5,489 nt of DNA, taken from assembly GCA_017501805.1 (NCBI GenBank), contig JAFVWG010000023.1:1-5489 (forward strand). The letters are read 5' to 3'. The DNA is from Oscillospiraceae bacterium (GTDB taxonomy: Bacteria > Bacillota > Clostridia > Oscillospirales > Oscillospiraceae). Shown here piece after piece: positions 1-5,348 of the stretch. The notes beneath the pieces were generated by a model. The model did not search any database, was not told where the DNA came from, and saw only the letters and a list, made by a program, of their open reading frames with translations. The position numbers and the translations under genes were made by a program. Numbering within the stretch: position 1 is the first letter of the stretch; each line of letters begins with the position of its first letter.

Positions 1-35
1 GGTGCGTTTTTTGTGAAGCGGAGATGAGGGCGGAA

Positions 36-1334
36 TTATGCTTCGTCATCCGAAGCGGCATCCGGAGAGAGGATGCTTTCGGTTTTGAGCCAGTCACTGT
101 CGGGGCGTGTCACAAGGCGGCTGTTGCTGTATGCGAGGTCAAGGGGCAGGATCGTTTCGCCCTGATAGGAGCCGGAGGGGTTTCTGATAACGACCAACGC
201 CAGATCGACACGGTCTTCTTCAACCAAAGACAAGGGCAGGAGCAGAGAGCCGCTGTTTCCCGCGGGGTAGTATGTCGGGATCGCGGTTTTATAGTTCCAC
301 TCTGTCCGCTTTATGGCAAGCTCTACCGCGTCCTCAAGCCGATTCTTCATACGATTGAAGATGCGCTTGTTCGCGCAGATGCTCTGACCCAAACTCTTGA
401 AATAGCGTTCCCGTAATTCAAAATCCTCGCTATCATACGCATCGCCGAGGGTTACGCCGTCTATGCAAAGCATATCGGCGGGGCAGTTGTCCTCCAGAAA
501 CTCCAACGGCAGCCGGTAGGTACGTTCAACGATAAAGTGCGTATAGTCGCAGTTTAAGGCACCCGTGGAAGAATCGTACAGCATATTCTCGATCCGGCTT
601 TCAAAATAATCCGCACGCTCCGGCAGGGGATTGAAAAGGCGCGTGAGGGTTTTTCCGGCATCTTCTCCGGCGACGACAAAATCCAGCAGATACCAATACG
701 GCGTTGGGTAGCGGGTGTTTTGCTTGAACAGAGCATAGATGCATTCATACTTTCTGTCGACCAGTCCCGTATTGAATGCAGCATATTCTTCGTTTCGCTC
801 TTCATCTTTCCGAATCAGAATTTTCTTTTCGAAACAAAGCCGCTTGAATGTGTAATTCAGGTAATTCCGCAAAATGGGGAGATTTTCCCGATCGGCGGCT
901 GATTCTGTTCCGTAGTACCATTTTTCTTCCAGGGCAAGCTCTGCCAGGGCTTTATACTGGTAGGAGGGGATTGCCGCCCAGGTCGTCAGCCACGAATCTT
1001 CCGTGGGAACTTTTTCACACGCAGCCGCAGAGGGCTTTGCAGGGGGTACCGCACATTCTGCGGCATCCGAATCGCTGGGGTCTGCGGATTTGGGACGCAC
1101 GTAACACACGGGGGGCTTGCCCTCCTCGATCCGGTCTTCAAACTCCAAAATGTCGGAAAATTCATTCAGGAAAGCGCGGAGCTTCAGATAGCCGTACTCT
1201 TTATACTGGACTCCGGCGGAAGCCAGCGGTCCGCCGACCAGGGCAAAATTGACCCATGCGTTTTCATCGACCTGCATACCTTTGATAACAGAGAGGATTT
1301 TTGAAGATAAGTTTTTCATTTCCTGAGCATCCAT
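36..1334 (-). CDS. LOTUS/OST-HTH-like domain fused to a DUF3825-like region, hypothetical protein
   Basis: 432 aa. Residues about 5-80 resemble a LOTUS/OST-HTH winged helix: an amphipathic first helix, then WVNFALVGG, then YGYLKLRAFL and a short strand ending VCYVRP. LOTUS domains are known RNA-binding modules, some preferring G-rich or G-quadruplex RNA. Residues 81-112 form an Ala/Pro/Ser/Asp-rich linker. Residues about 113-416 match my memory of DUF3825: LRNYLNYTFKRL, FNTGL, IYALF, a central YDSSTGAL with DYTHFIVERTYRLP, NYKTAIPTYYP, LLPLSL, DLALVV, TILPLDLAYSNSRL and a final DSDWL. No signal peptide or membrane segment is seen, so it is probably cytoplasmic. The start is well supported: GAAGGAG at 1341-1347 lies 6 nt upstream of the ATG. 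It is divergent from the deacylase gene. An RNA-related role is inference from the N-terminal domain; DUF3825 has no function I can state. Confidence 0.85.
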   Translation of the reverse strand: MDAQEMKNLSSKILSVIKGMQVDENAWVNFALVGGPLASAGVQYKEYGYLKLRAFLNEFSDILEFEDRIEEGKPPVCYVRPKSADPSDSDAAECAVPPAKPSAAACEKVPTEDSWLTTWAAIPSYQYKALAELALEEKWYYGTESAADRENLPILRNYLNYTFKRLCFEKKILIRKDEERNEEYAAFNTGLVDRKYECIYALFKQNTRYPTPYWYLLDFVVAGEDAGKTLTRLFNPLPERADYFESRIENMLYDSSTGALNCDYTHFIVERTYRLPLEFLEDNCPADMLCIDGVTLGDAYDSEDFELRERYFKSLGQSICANKRIFNRMKNRLEDAVELAIKRTEWNYKTAIPTYYPAGNSGSLLLPLSLVEEDRVDLALVVIRNPSGSYQGETILPLDLAYSNSRLVTRPDSDWLKTESILSPDAASDDEA

Positions 1335-1348
1335 ACTATACTCCTTCT

Positions 1349-1378
1349 CGGATTTCCCAAATCCGTTTTCCCGGAAAA
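1349..1378. promoter_or_regulatory. Two palindromes in the leader of the LOTUS-protein gene
   Basis: CGGATTT-ccc-AAATCCG (1349-1365) is a perfect 7-bp inverted repeat. It abuts the ribosome-binding site of the minus-strand gene, with one base between it and GAAGGAG. Next to it TTTTCC-c-GGAAAA (1366-1378) is a perfect 6-bp dyad. In the minus-strand mRNA the first could form a small hairpin just upstream of the ribosome site; either could instead be an operator. The dyads are seen directly; function is inferred. Confidence 0.4.
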
Positions 1379-1424
1379 GTCAAGAATATTTTAATAAACT
1401 TCCCGCTGCTATGCAAGAGGAATT

Positions 1425-1442
1425 GTTATGATCATTATAACA
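1425..1442 (-). promoter_or_regulatory. Candidate extended -10 promoter with overlapping dyad, for the LOTUS-protein gene
   Basis: On the minus strand TATAAT (1434-1439) is preceded by TGT (1440-1442), an extended -10 element. No good -35 lies 17 bp upstream. Start would be near 1427, giving a leader of about 90 nt. The same bases sit in a 17-nt near-palindrome (1425-1441; GTTAT/ATAAC outer arms, one G-T pair inside) that could be an operator or partly just reflect the promoter itself. Confidence 0.4.
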
Positions 1443-1460
1443 TATCTGTTCTCCGATAAA

Positions 1461-1489
1461 AAGAACCGCAAACAGATAAGCGGTTTTTT
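1461..1489. terminator. Bidirectional terminator-like hairpin between divergent genes
   Basis: AACCGC (1464-1469) pairs with GCGGTT (1480-1485). The stem extends outward through G-T and A-T pairs and is followed by a T run (1484-1489) on the plus strand. On the minus strand a TTTTT run also follows the stem. It lies upstream of the TTGACA promoter of the deacylase, so in the plus direction it would stop a longer leader or stray transcription. Its loop contains AACAGATA (1471-1478), the exact complement of TATCTGTT (1443-1450), so a competing fold is possible. Confidence 0.5.
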
Positions 1490-1501
1490 GTGGGAAAAAA
1501 G

Positions 1502-1536
1502 TTGACATATGGAGCTATAAGGGATAACCTTAAGGT
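1502..1536 (+). promoter_or_regulatory. Probable promoter of the deacylase operon with TAAGG half-sites
   Basis: A consensus -35 TTGACA (1502-1507) is followed after 17 bp by a weak -10, TAACCT (1525-1530). Three half-sites overlap the spacer and the -10: TAAGG (1518-1522), CCTTA (1528-1532) and TAAGG (1531-1535). The last two form the perfect palindrome ACCTTAAGGT (1527-1536). A repressor or activator bound here would control the gene; which regulator is unknown. A perfect -35 with a poor -10 suits a regulated promoter. Confidence 0.5.
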
Positions 1537-1565
1537 AATACATATACGAAGCGGAGGAATGCAGA

Positions 1566-3161
1566 ATGCTGGATATTCTGATCATCAACGGAACGGTCAT
1601 CGACGGCAGCGGCGCGCCCGGATATAAGGGCTGCGTAGGCATCAAGGACGGAAAACTCGTGTCGGCAAAGGGTGACGAGCCCGCCGCACGGGTCATTGAT
1701 GCGGCCGGGAAGGTCGTCTGCCCCGGCTTTATTGACGCACACTCTCACGGCGACTATGTGCTGGGCACGGAGAACGGACGCATCTTTAAGACCGTTCAGG
1801 GCATTACCACCGAGCTGGCAGGTCAATGCGGCGGAAGCCGCGCGCCGGTGAGCGCGGAGCGCGTGGAGGAAATGCACGCTTTCTTCGGCTACAAACAGCC
1901 GCTGGAGGAAGCGAAACGCTGGACGACCTTTGAGCGGTATTTGGAGTATGTCTCCGGGCTGTGCCTCTCCGCCAACGCCAAGCTGAATGTGGGACACCGC
2001 ATTCTGCGCACGGCGGTCATGGGTTTGGAAAACCGCCCGGCTACCGCACAGGAACTGGACCGTATGTGCGGCATGCTGCGGGAGGCGATGCAGGCGGGCG
2101 CCTCGGGTCTGAGCACGGGACTGATTTATGTGCCCGGCTGCTACGCCGAGACCAGTGAAGTGGTGGAGCTTGCCAAGGTCATCGCGCCGTATAACGGCAT
2201 TTACTTCACCCATCTGCGCAACGAGTCGTTCGCGCTGGTGGAATCGCTGCAGGAGGCGCTGGATATCGGACGCAATGCCGGTGTGCGCGTCAACATCTCG
2301 CACCACAAGGCGCTGGGAAAGGACAACTGGGGCAAGCAGAAGACAACGCTGGAAATGATCCGCAAGGCGAACGAAGACGGCTACCACACCACGCTGGATC
2401 AGTACCCCTTTGACCGCTGTATGAACAATATGACCTCCTGCATTCCCAACTGGTATTTCGCGGAAGGAACGAATGCGGTCTCGCAAAAGCTGCGCGATCC
2501 CGCGTTCCGCGCACAGCTGCGCAAGGAGATGGAGAGCCCGGACACTCCGTACGACAATTTCTACCGCAATTCCGGCGGCTGGGACGGCATCTATGTTGCC
2601 GCCGCGGCCAAAACGCCCGAAGCGGAAGGAAAGTTCATCAGCGAATATGCCGAGCTTGTGGGCAAGGATCCCTGGACGGCGTATTTTGATCTGATGGCAG
2701 AAAATAACTGCGGCGTGAGCGGCATCTATTGCGCGATGAGTCAGGACGATCTGTTTGATATTATCCGCAGTCCCTACTGCGTGGTTGGTACCGACGGCAT
2801 CAACAAGAGCTGGCAGGACAAGGGACATCCCAGAGGCAGCTCCACCTTCCCGAAGGCCATTGAGCTGTATGTGAAGCAGAACAAGGTCCTCACGCTGGAG
2901 CAGATGATCCACAAGATGACCGGATTGACGGCAGAACGCCTGCTGGTGGACAACAAGGGTCTGCTGAAGGAGGGCTACGACGCGGACGTGCTGGTGCTCG
3001 ACTACGACAATCTCAAGGTCCACGCCACCTATGACGACCCCAACCGCAAGACAGAGGGGATCGACTATGTCATCGTGGGCGGCAAGGTGGTCTATCAGGA
3101 TCTGGAATTCACCGGTGAGTATCCCGGTAAGTTTGTTCCCCATACGGGAGGGGCGAAATGA
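1566..3161 (+). CDS. N-acyl-D-amino-acid deacylase (D-aminoacylase family, amidohydrolase superfamily)
   Basis: 531 aa, normal length for this family. It should hydrolyse N-acyl-D-amino acids to a carboxylate and a free D-amino acid, in the cytoplasm (no signal peptide). Landmarks in order: N-terminal beta region LIINGTVIDGSG; metal motif GFIDAHSHGD with His59 and His61; AGQCGG with Cys88, matching the zinc-binding Cys of D-aminoacylases; GLSTGLIYVPG (181-191); THLRNE with His216; ISHHK with His246; DQYPF (278-282); GTDG with catalytic Asp410; HPRGSSTFPK (421-430); and the C-terminal beta region GYDADVLVLDYDNL. All expected metal and catalytic residues appear present. GGAGG at 1553-1557, 8 nt before ATG, supports the start. 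It is coupled to the next small ORF by an ATGA overlap. Substrate preference (neutral, D-Glu or D-Asp derivatives) cannot be read from the sequence, nor a dipeptidase role excluded. Confidence 0.92.
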   Translation: MLDILIINGTVIDGSGAPGYKGCVGIKDGKLVSAKGDEPAARVIDAAGKVVCPGFIDAHSHGDYVLGTENGRIFKTVQGITTELAGQCGGSRAPVSAERVEEMHAFFGYKQPLEEAKRWTTFERYLEYVSGLCLSANAKLNVGHRILRTAVMGLENRPATAQELDRMCGMLREAMQAGASGLSTGLIYVPGCYAETSEVVELAKVIAPYNGIYFTHLRNESFALVESLQEALDIGRNAGVRVNISHHKALGKDNWGKQKTTLEMIRKANEDGYHTTLDQYPFDRCMNNMTSCIPNWYFAEGTNAVSQKLRDPAFRAQLRKEMESPDTPYDNFYRNSGGWDGIYVAAAAKTPEAEGKFISEYAELVGKDPWTAYFDLMAENNCGVSGIYCAMSQDDLFDIIRSPYCVVGTDGINKSWQDKGHPRGSSTFPKAIELYVKQNKVLTLEQMIHKMTGLTAERLLVDNKGLLKEGYDADVLVLDYDNLKVHATYDDPNRKTEGIDYVIVGGKVVYQDLEFTGEYPGKFVPHTGGAK

Positions 3162-3328
3162 GAAGCTCCGGGGAAAACACGGAAAGCACCGACGATAAAA
3201 AGAGCGATCCGGAATACGCCGAATATCGGAACGCGGACAATGCGACCCATCTGGTTTGGGCGACCGGCGGCAGTATGGTGCCGCCGGAGGAAATGCGGAA
3301 GCATTACCGGGCTGGGAAAACGCCTTAA
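3158..3328 (+). CDS. 56-aa protein of unknown function, translationally coupled to the deacylase
   Basis: I do not recognise this protein. Its ATG overlaps the deacylase stop codon as ATGA, and GGGAGGGG (3146-3153) lies 4 nt upstream, an excellent ribosome site. It ends TAA shortly before a strong terminator, so it is the last gene of the operon. The N-terminal half is hydrophilic and acidic (MRSSGENTESTDDKKSDPEY); the C-terminal half has the more distinctive HLVWATGGSMVPPEEM and a basic tail, KHYRAGKTP. There is no membrane segment and no Cys. Base composition matches the deacylase. The coupling suggests roughly equal production and perhaps a linked role, but no function can be assigned. Confidence 0.7.
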   Translation: MRSSGENTESTDDKKSDPEYAEYRNADNATHLVWATGGSMVPPEEMRKHYRAGKTP

Positions 3329-3345
3329 CGCAGAATGACAATATG

Positions 3346-3378
3346 AATCCCGCAGTCTCGAGGACTGCGGGATTTTTT
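3346..3378 (+). terminator. Intrinsic terminator of the deacylase operon
   Basis: ATCCCGCAGTC (3347-3357) pairs perfectly with GACTGCGGGAT (3363-3373) across a 5-nt loop and is followed by a run of T to 3378. It starts 18 nt after the small-ORF stop. The minus-strand side lacks a T run, so it acts mainly in the plus direction. Confidence 0.92.
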
Positions 3379-3382
3379 ATTT

Positions 3383-3394
3383 TGGTGGAGGCGA
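3383..3394. other. Candidate attachment-site copy (duplicate of ssrA 3' end)
   Basis: TGGTGGAGGCGA is identical to the last 12 nt of ssrA and lies in the same orientation, 5 nt after the terminator T run of the deacylase operon. Past the core, similarity to ssrA fades quickly (AATGG here, GGGGA there), as expected for a short duplicated core. For a random 12-mer about 0.0007 extra copies would be expected in a window this size on both strands. Confidence 0.55.
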
Positions 3395-3458
3395 ATGGTT
3401 CCAAAAACTGACACCATCCATTGCGAATTGTTTATAAGTTCGATAACATTAGAACTCG

Positions 3459-4610
3459 TTAATCTTTACCGTTTTCTGCAATGCCATATTTTATGTATTC
3501 TTGTTTTAGATTCAAGTATTCTTGATACCACGGAGGGATGGAAATGCCTTCTCTACAACATTTTGTGCAAGGGTTTAATCTGCTGCTTTTTGCTATAAAT
3601 GCATGTGTTTCATAATGCGCTGAGCAACAGCCCTTTTTGCGATGGAAACAAGCCCCCGACTTCGAACGGTACACGGTAAAACTTCCATATCTTGCATCAT
3701 TATTATCTATCGGTAAATTTCTTTCATTAAACACGATGTTACATGGCACATTAGCCAATTCTCGAATGGTTTTTCCCGCAACCTTTTTGATGAATGCCGC
3801 TTTTTCAGCGGCAAACTGCTGTTTCTTTTTTTGCTCGAGCCTGTAATCTTCTCTGGCTGTCGCTGTTTCTCTGGTATACTTCCCAATAATCCATAAACTC
3901 AAGACTATAATCAGTGCAACTGCAATATATCTAGAATACCCATCTTGTTTTAACACTTGCCCTCTCGTTATGGAAATGTTCTTAAGTTCAGGGCGTGTTT
4001 GTTTTTTTGGTTCCTCTCTTAAATCCTGGCTTGATAGTGGGATTTTTTTGTTAAGCACTGCTCTATATGTTACTGTGTATGTTGCTGTATTTCCTGCTCT
4101 TTTTCCATGGGATTCATGTACGGAGATGTTTTGTTTAATAACAATTCCGTCGTTTAAATCGCTTATTGTACAAAGCCTTTCATCAACACTATTTCCGACA
4201 TCATCGTTAGATGGGTCACTCTCACGTATTTCTGAGAAAAATGTATTTGTGTTAAATAACCGAAACTGCACAACATCGCCATCAAAAACTGATACACCAT
4301 TAATTTTGTAAAGATGGATTATCTCATTTCCAATACTTTCGGAATTTGTCTTTTTTGCATTTATCGTAACCGATGCCGGGATGTATCCCTTGGACGACAG
4401 TCCGTACTTTTTCGCCATACGACGATTGTACATAATAATTTCGTTCTGGCTTGCCTCGAACTTTTGCAGTAGTTCTTCATAAACTGTTTTTTGTGTATTT
4501 TCCTTCCTTGCATTTAGGACCAAATACATAATAGCAATAAGTAGAATTAGCGCAATGACTATCCTGTGCATCATCGCCCAGAGTATTTGTTTTTTTCGTT
4601 TCTCATCCAT
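3459..4610 (-). CDS. Two-helix membrane protein with C-terminal Ada-like Cys/His cluster
   Basis: 383 aa from the ATG at 4610. A GTG three codons upstream is less likely because AGGGTG (4619-4624) would overlap it, while it lies 8 nt from this ATG. Helix 1 spans residues about 13-33 after a KRKK start. A region of about 190 residues follows, probably outside the membrane, with coiled-coil-like residues 40-62 and a mixed beta-rich stretch. Helix 2 spans about 228-243, then a charged helical segment (247-278) returns to the cytoplasm. The end has FTVYRSKSGACFHRKKGCC and, 18 residues later, NPCTKCC: His323, Cys328 or Cys329, Cys348 and Cys351 are spaced like the zinc cluster of Ada-type metal-binding domains. 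A sensor or anchor role is possible but unproven. It is AT-rich compared with the upstream genes and is the only gene of the putative island. Confidence 0.85.
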   Translation of the reverse strand: MDEKRKKQILWAMMHRIVIALILLIAIMYLVLNARKENTQKTVYEELLQKFEASQNEIIMYNRRMAKKYGLSSKGYIPASVTINAKKTNSESIGNEIIHLYKINGVSVFDGDVVQFRLFNTNTFFSEIRESDPSNDDVGNSVDERLCTISDLNDGIVIKQNISVHESHGKRAGNTATYTVTYRAVLNKKIPLSSQDLREEPKKQTRPELKNISITRGQVLKQDGYSRYIAVALIIVLSLWIIGKYTRETATAREDYRLEQKKKQQFAAEKAAFIKKVAGKTIRELANVPCNIVFNERNLPIDNNDARYGSFTVYRSKSGACFHRKKGCCSAHYETHAFIAKSSRLNPCTKCCREGISIPPWYQEYLNLKQEYIKYGIAENGKD

Positions 4611-4636
4611 ATAGTACACACCCTACATTTTTTCTC

Positions 4637-4665
4637 AGTTTATCATATCCATAATGTATGTGCAA
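4637..4665 (-). promoter_or_regulatory. Candidate promoter of the membrane-protein gene
   Basis: On the minus strand a TTGCAC -35 (4660-4665) is followed after exactly 17 bp by TAAACT (4637-4642), which has TGA just before it (extended -10 form). Transcription would start near 4630, giving a leader of about 20 nt with AGGG at 4621-4624. The boxes are only fair matches. Confidence 0.4.
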
Positions 4666-4704
4666 AGTTTTTTGGCATTTTTGTGCTGATGTAGCCTATT
4701 ACAA

Positions 4705-4754
4705 ACAAATTATGCCACATAGCCAACAAAGCTTGACTATATGGCATAATTTGT
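4705..4754 (-). repeat. 22-bp inverted repeat, hairpin-forming on the minus strand
   Basis: The arms 4705-4726 and 4733-4754 enclose a 6-nt loop. As plus-strand RNA two C-A mismatches interrupt the stem; as minus-strand RNA both become G-U pairs, so all 22 positions pair. Core arm words are ATTATGCC and GGCATAAT. On the minus strand the hairpin is followed by TTGTAATAGG, so it could be a terminator for leftward readthrough, a transposon-like end pair or a regulator site. It lies about 95 bp upstream of the membrane-protein start. Confidence 0.7.
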
Positions 4755-4761
4755 CAATTTC

Positions 4762-4806
4762 TCACTGTGGTTGGGAAAGAATGTGTAATCCCAACGCTAG
4801 CAGTGA
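4762..4806. repeat. Imperfect foldback next to hairpin array A
   Basis: TCACTG (4762-4767) pairs with CAGTGA (4801-4806), and inside it GTTGGGA (4770-4776) with TCCCAAC (4789-4795). Bulges are 2 and 5 nt and the loop is 12 nt. CAGTGA can alternatively pair with TTTCAC just downstream (GTGA-ttt-TCAC, 4803-4813). No function is recognised. Confidence 0.5.
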
Positions 4807-4820
4807 TTTTCACAAAAGGT

Positions 4821-5030
4821 GATGCCGATAAAATAGACTTCCTTTTGGCGAAGCCGATTTTAATGAGGCATCGCTTTGGGCGATATGAAGTTATGCTTCG
4901 CATAATGATGTTGCTCGCGATGCTCGCAATGATGCGATGTTTGCCGATGATATCAGGCAAAGCCGACATCATTTCCGAAGGAAATAACAATCGCTCAAGC
5001 GACATCATTTGCCGCAGGCAAACATCATTA
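4821..5030. repeat. Modular hairpin array A (linker word ATGATG / CATCATT)
   Basis: Short hairpins are separated by a recurring word. Left half: ATCGC/GCGAT (4870-4884), ATGAAG, TTATGC-ttc-GCATAA (4891-4905), ATGATG (4905-4910), GCGA-tgc-TCGC (4917-4927), ATGATG (4929-4934). Apex: TTTGCC/GGCAAA (4940-4961) around TGATATCA. Right half: CATCATT (4967-4973), TTTCC-gaa-GGAAA (4972-4984), a decayed linker, TCGC-tcaa-GCGA (4991-5002), CATCATT (5003-5009), TTTGCC-gca-GGCAAA (5008-5022), CATCATT (5023-5029). Upstream, GATGCC (4821-4826) pairs with GGCATC (4867-4872) around a further foldback containing GGC-gaa-GCC. Right linkers are reverse complements of left ones. The plus-strand reading frame through it is not treated as a gene. 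Confidence 0.8.
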
Positions 5031-5040
5031 CAAAACAAAC

Positions 5041-5065
5041 GCACCACCCAAAAGGGTGGTGCTTT
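5041..5065. terminator. Terminator-like hairpin after array A
   Basis: GCACCACCC (5041-5049) pairs perfectly with GGGTGGTGC (5054-5062) across AAAA. On the plus strand it is followed by TTTCATTCT, and on the minus strand by GTTTGTTTTG. Both tails are T-rich but broken, so it may work weakly in either direction. No gene clearly needs it. Confidence 0.5.
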
Positions 5066-5137
5066 CATTCTGTCTATGGGCTACAAAAAAGATATTTTTG
5101 CCGTTTTTGCGTATGAATTCGAACTCTCGCAGTTTTT

Positions 5138-5306
5138 AGTGAAGTATCGGCTAACGCCGAAGTGAAGTTATGCCTTACGGCATAATGAAGTATTATGCTT
5201 GCGCATAAAATGAAGTTAAGTGCGCCACTCACTTCCGCAGAAACTTCACTGTCCGCAGGACAACTTCACTTGCAACGCAAACTTCACGCGCCGAAAGGCG
5301 CACTTA
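5138..5306. repeat. Modular hairpin array B (linker word TGAAGT / ACTTCAC)
   Basis: Left half: AGTGAAGT (5138-5145), TCGGC-taac-GCCGA (5147-5160), AGTGAAGT (5161-5168), TTATGCC-ttac-GGCATAA (5168-5185), AATGAAGT (5184-5191), TTATGC-ttgc-GCATAA (5193-5208), AATGAAGT (5209-5216). Apex near AAGTG/CACTT (5218-5234). Right half: a decayed C-GCA-G hairpin (5236-5240), ACTTCACT (5243-5250), TGTCC-gca-GGACA (5250-5262), ACTTCACT (5263-5270), TTGC-aac-GCAA (5270-5280), ACTTCAC (5281-5287), GCGCC-gaaa-GGCGC (5288-5301). TAAGTGCGCC (5217-5226) can also pair with GGCGCACTTA (5297-5306), closing the right half. It has the same plan as array A with a different linker word. Confidence 0.85.
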
Positions 5307-5310
5307 GTTG

Positions 5311-5347
5311 AAAAAGACCTTAACTTTATCAAAGTTAAGGTCTTTTT
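5311..5347 (-). terminator. Terminator of tmRNA (ssrA)
   Basis: AAAAAGACCTTAACTTT (5311-5327) pairs perfectly over 17 bp with 5331-5347 around a 3-nt loop. It begins 2 nt past the tmRNA CCA end, and on the minus strand the stem ends in TTTTT. It is symmetric, so it can also stop plus-strand transcription running towards ssrA. Confidence 0.9.
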
Positions 5348-5348
5348 C

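Noticed and set aside
1..35. Terminator for the LOTUS-protein gene at the left edge
   Set aside because: No stable stem with a T run is seen in the 35 bases past the stop codon; it may lie beyond the window.
1378..1383. Minus-strand TTGACT as a -35 box for the LOTUS-protein gene
   Set aside because: Seventeen bp downstream there is only TTGGGA, not a usable -10; the extended -10 at 1434-1442 is better.
1530..3404. A 624-codon open frame on the minus strand across the deacylase gene
   Set aside because: It is the antisense shadow of a G/C-rich gene with strong family motifs on the plus strand; it has no credible ribosome site and runs through the operon terminator and promoter.
4705..4754. 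Inverted repeat as the two ends of an insertion sequence
   Set aside because: Only 6 nt separate the arms, so no element lies between them; a longer element using one arm as an end has no visible partner in the window.
4767..5165. A 132-codon plus-strand open frame through array A
   Set aside because: Its codons are mostly the hairpin repeats, with no ribosome site and no recognisable protein pattern.
5138..5306. CRISPR-like regular repeats
   Set aside because: The repeated words are only 7-8 nt, the spacers are short palindromes, the words invert halfway and no cas gene is present.
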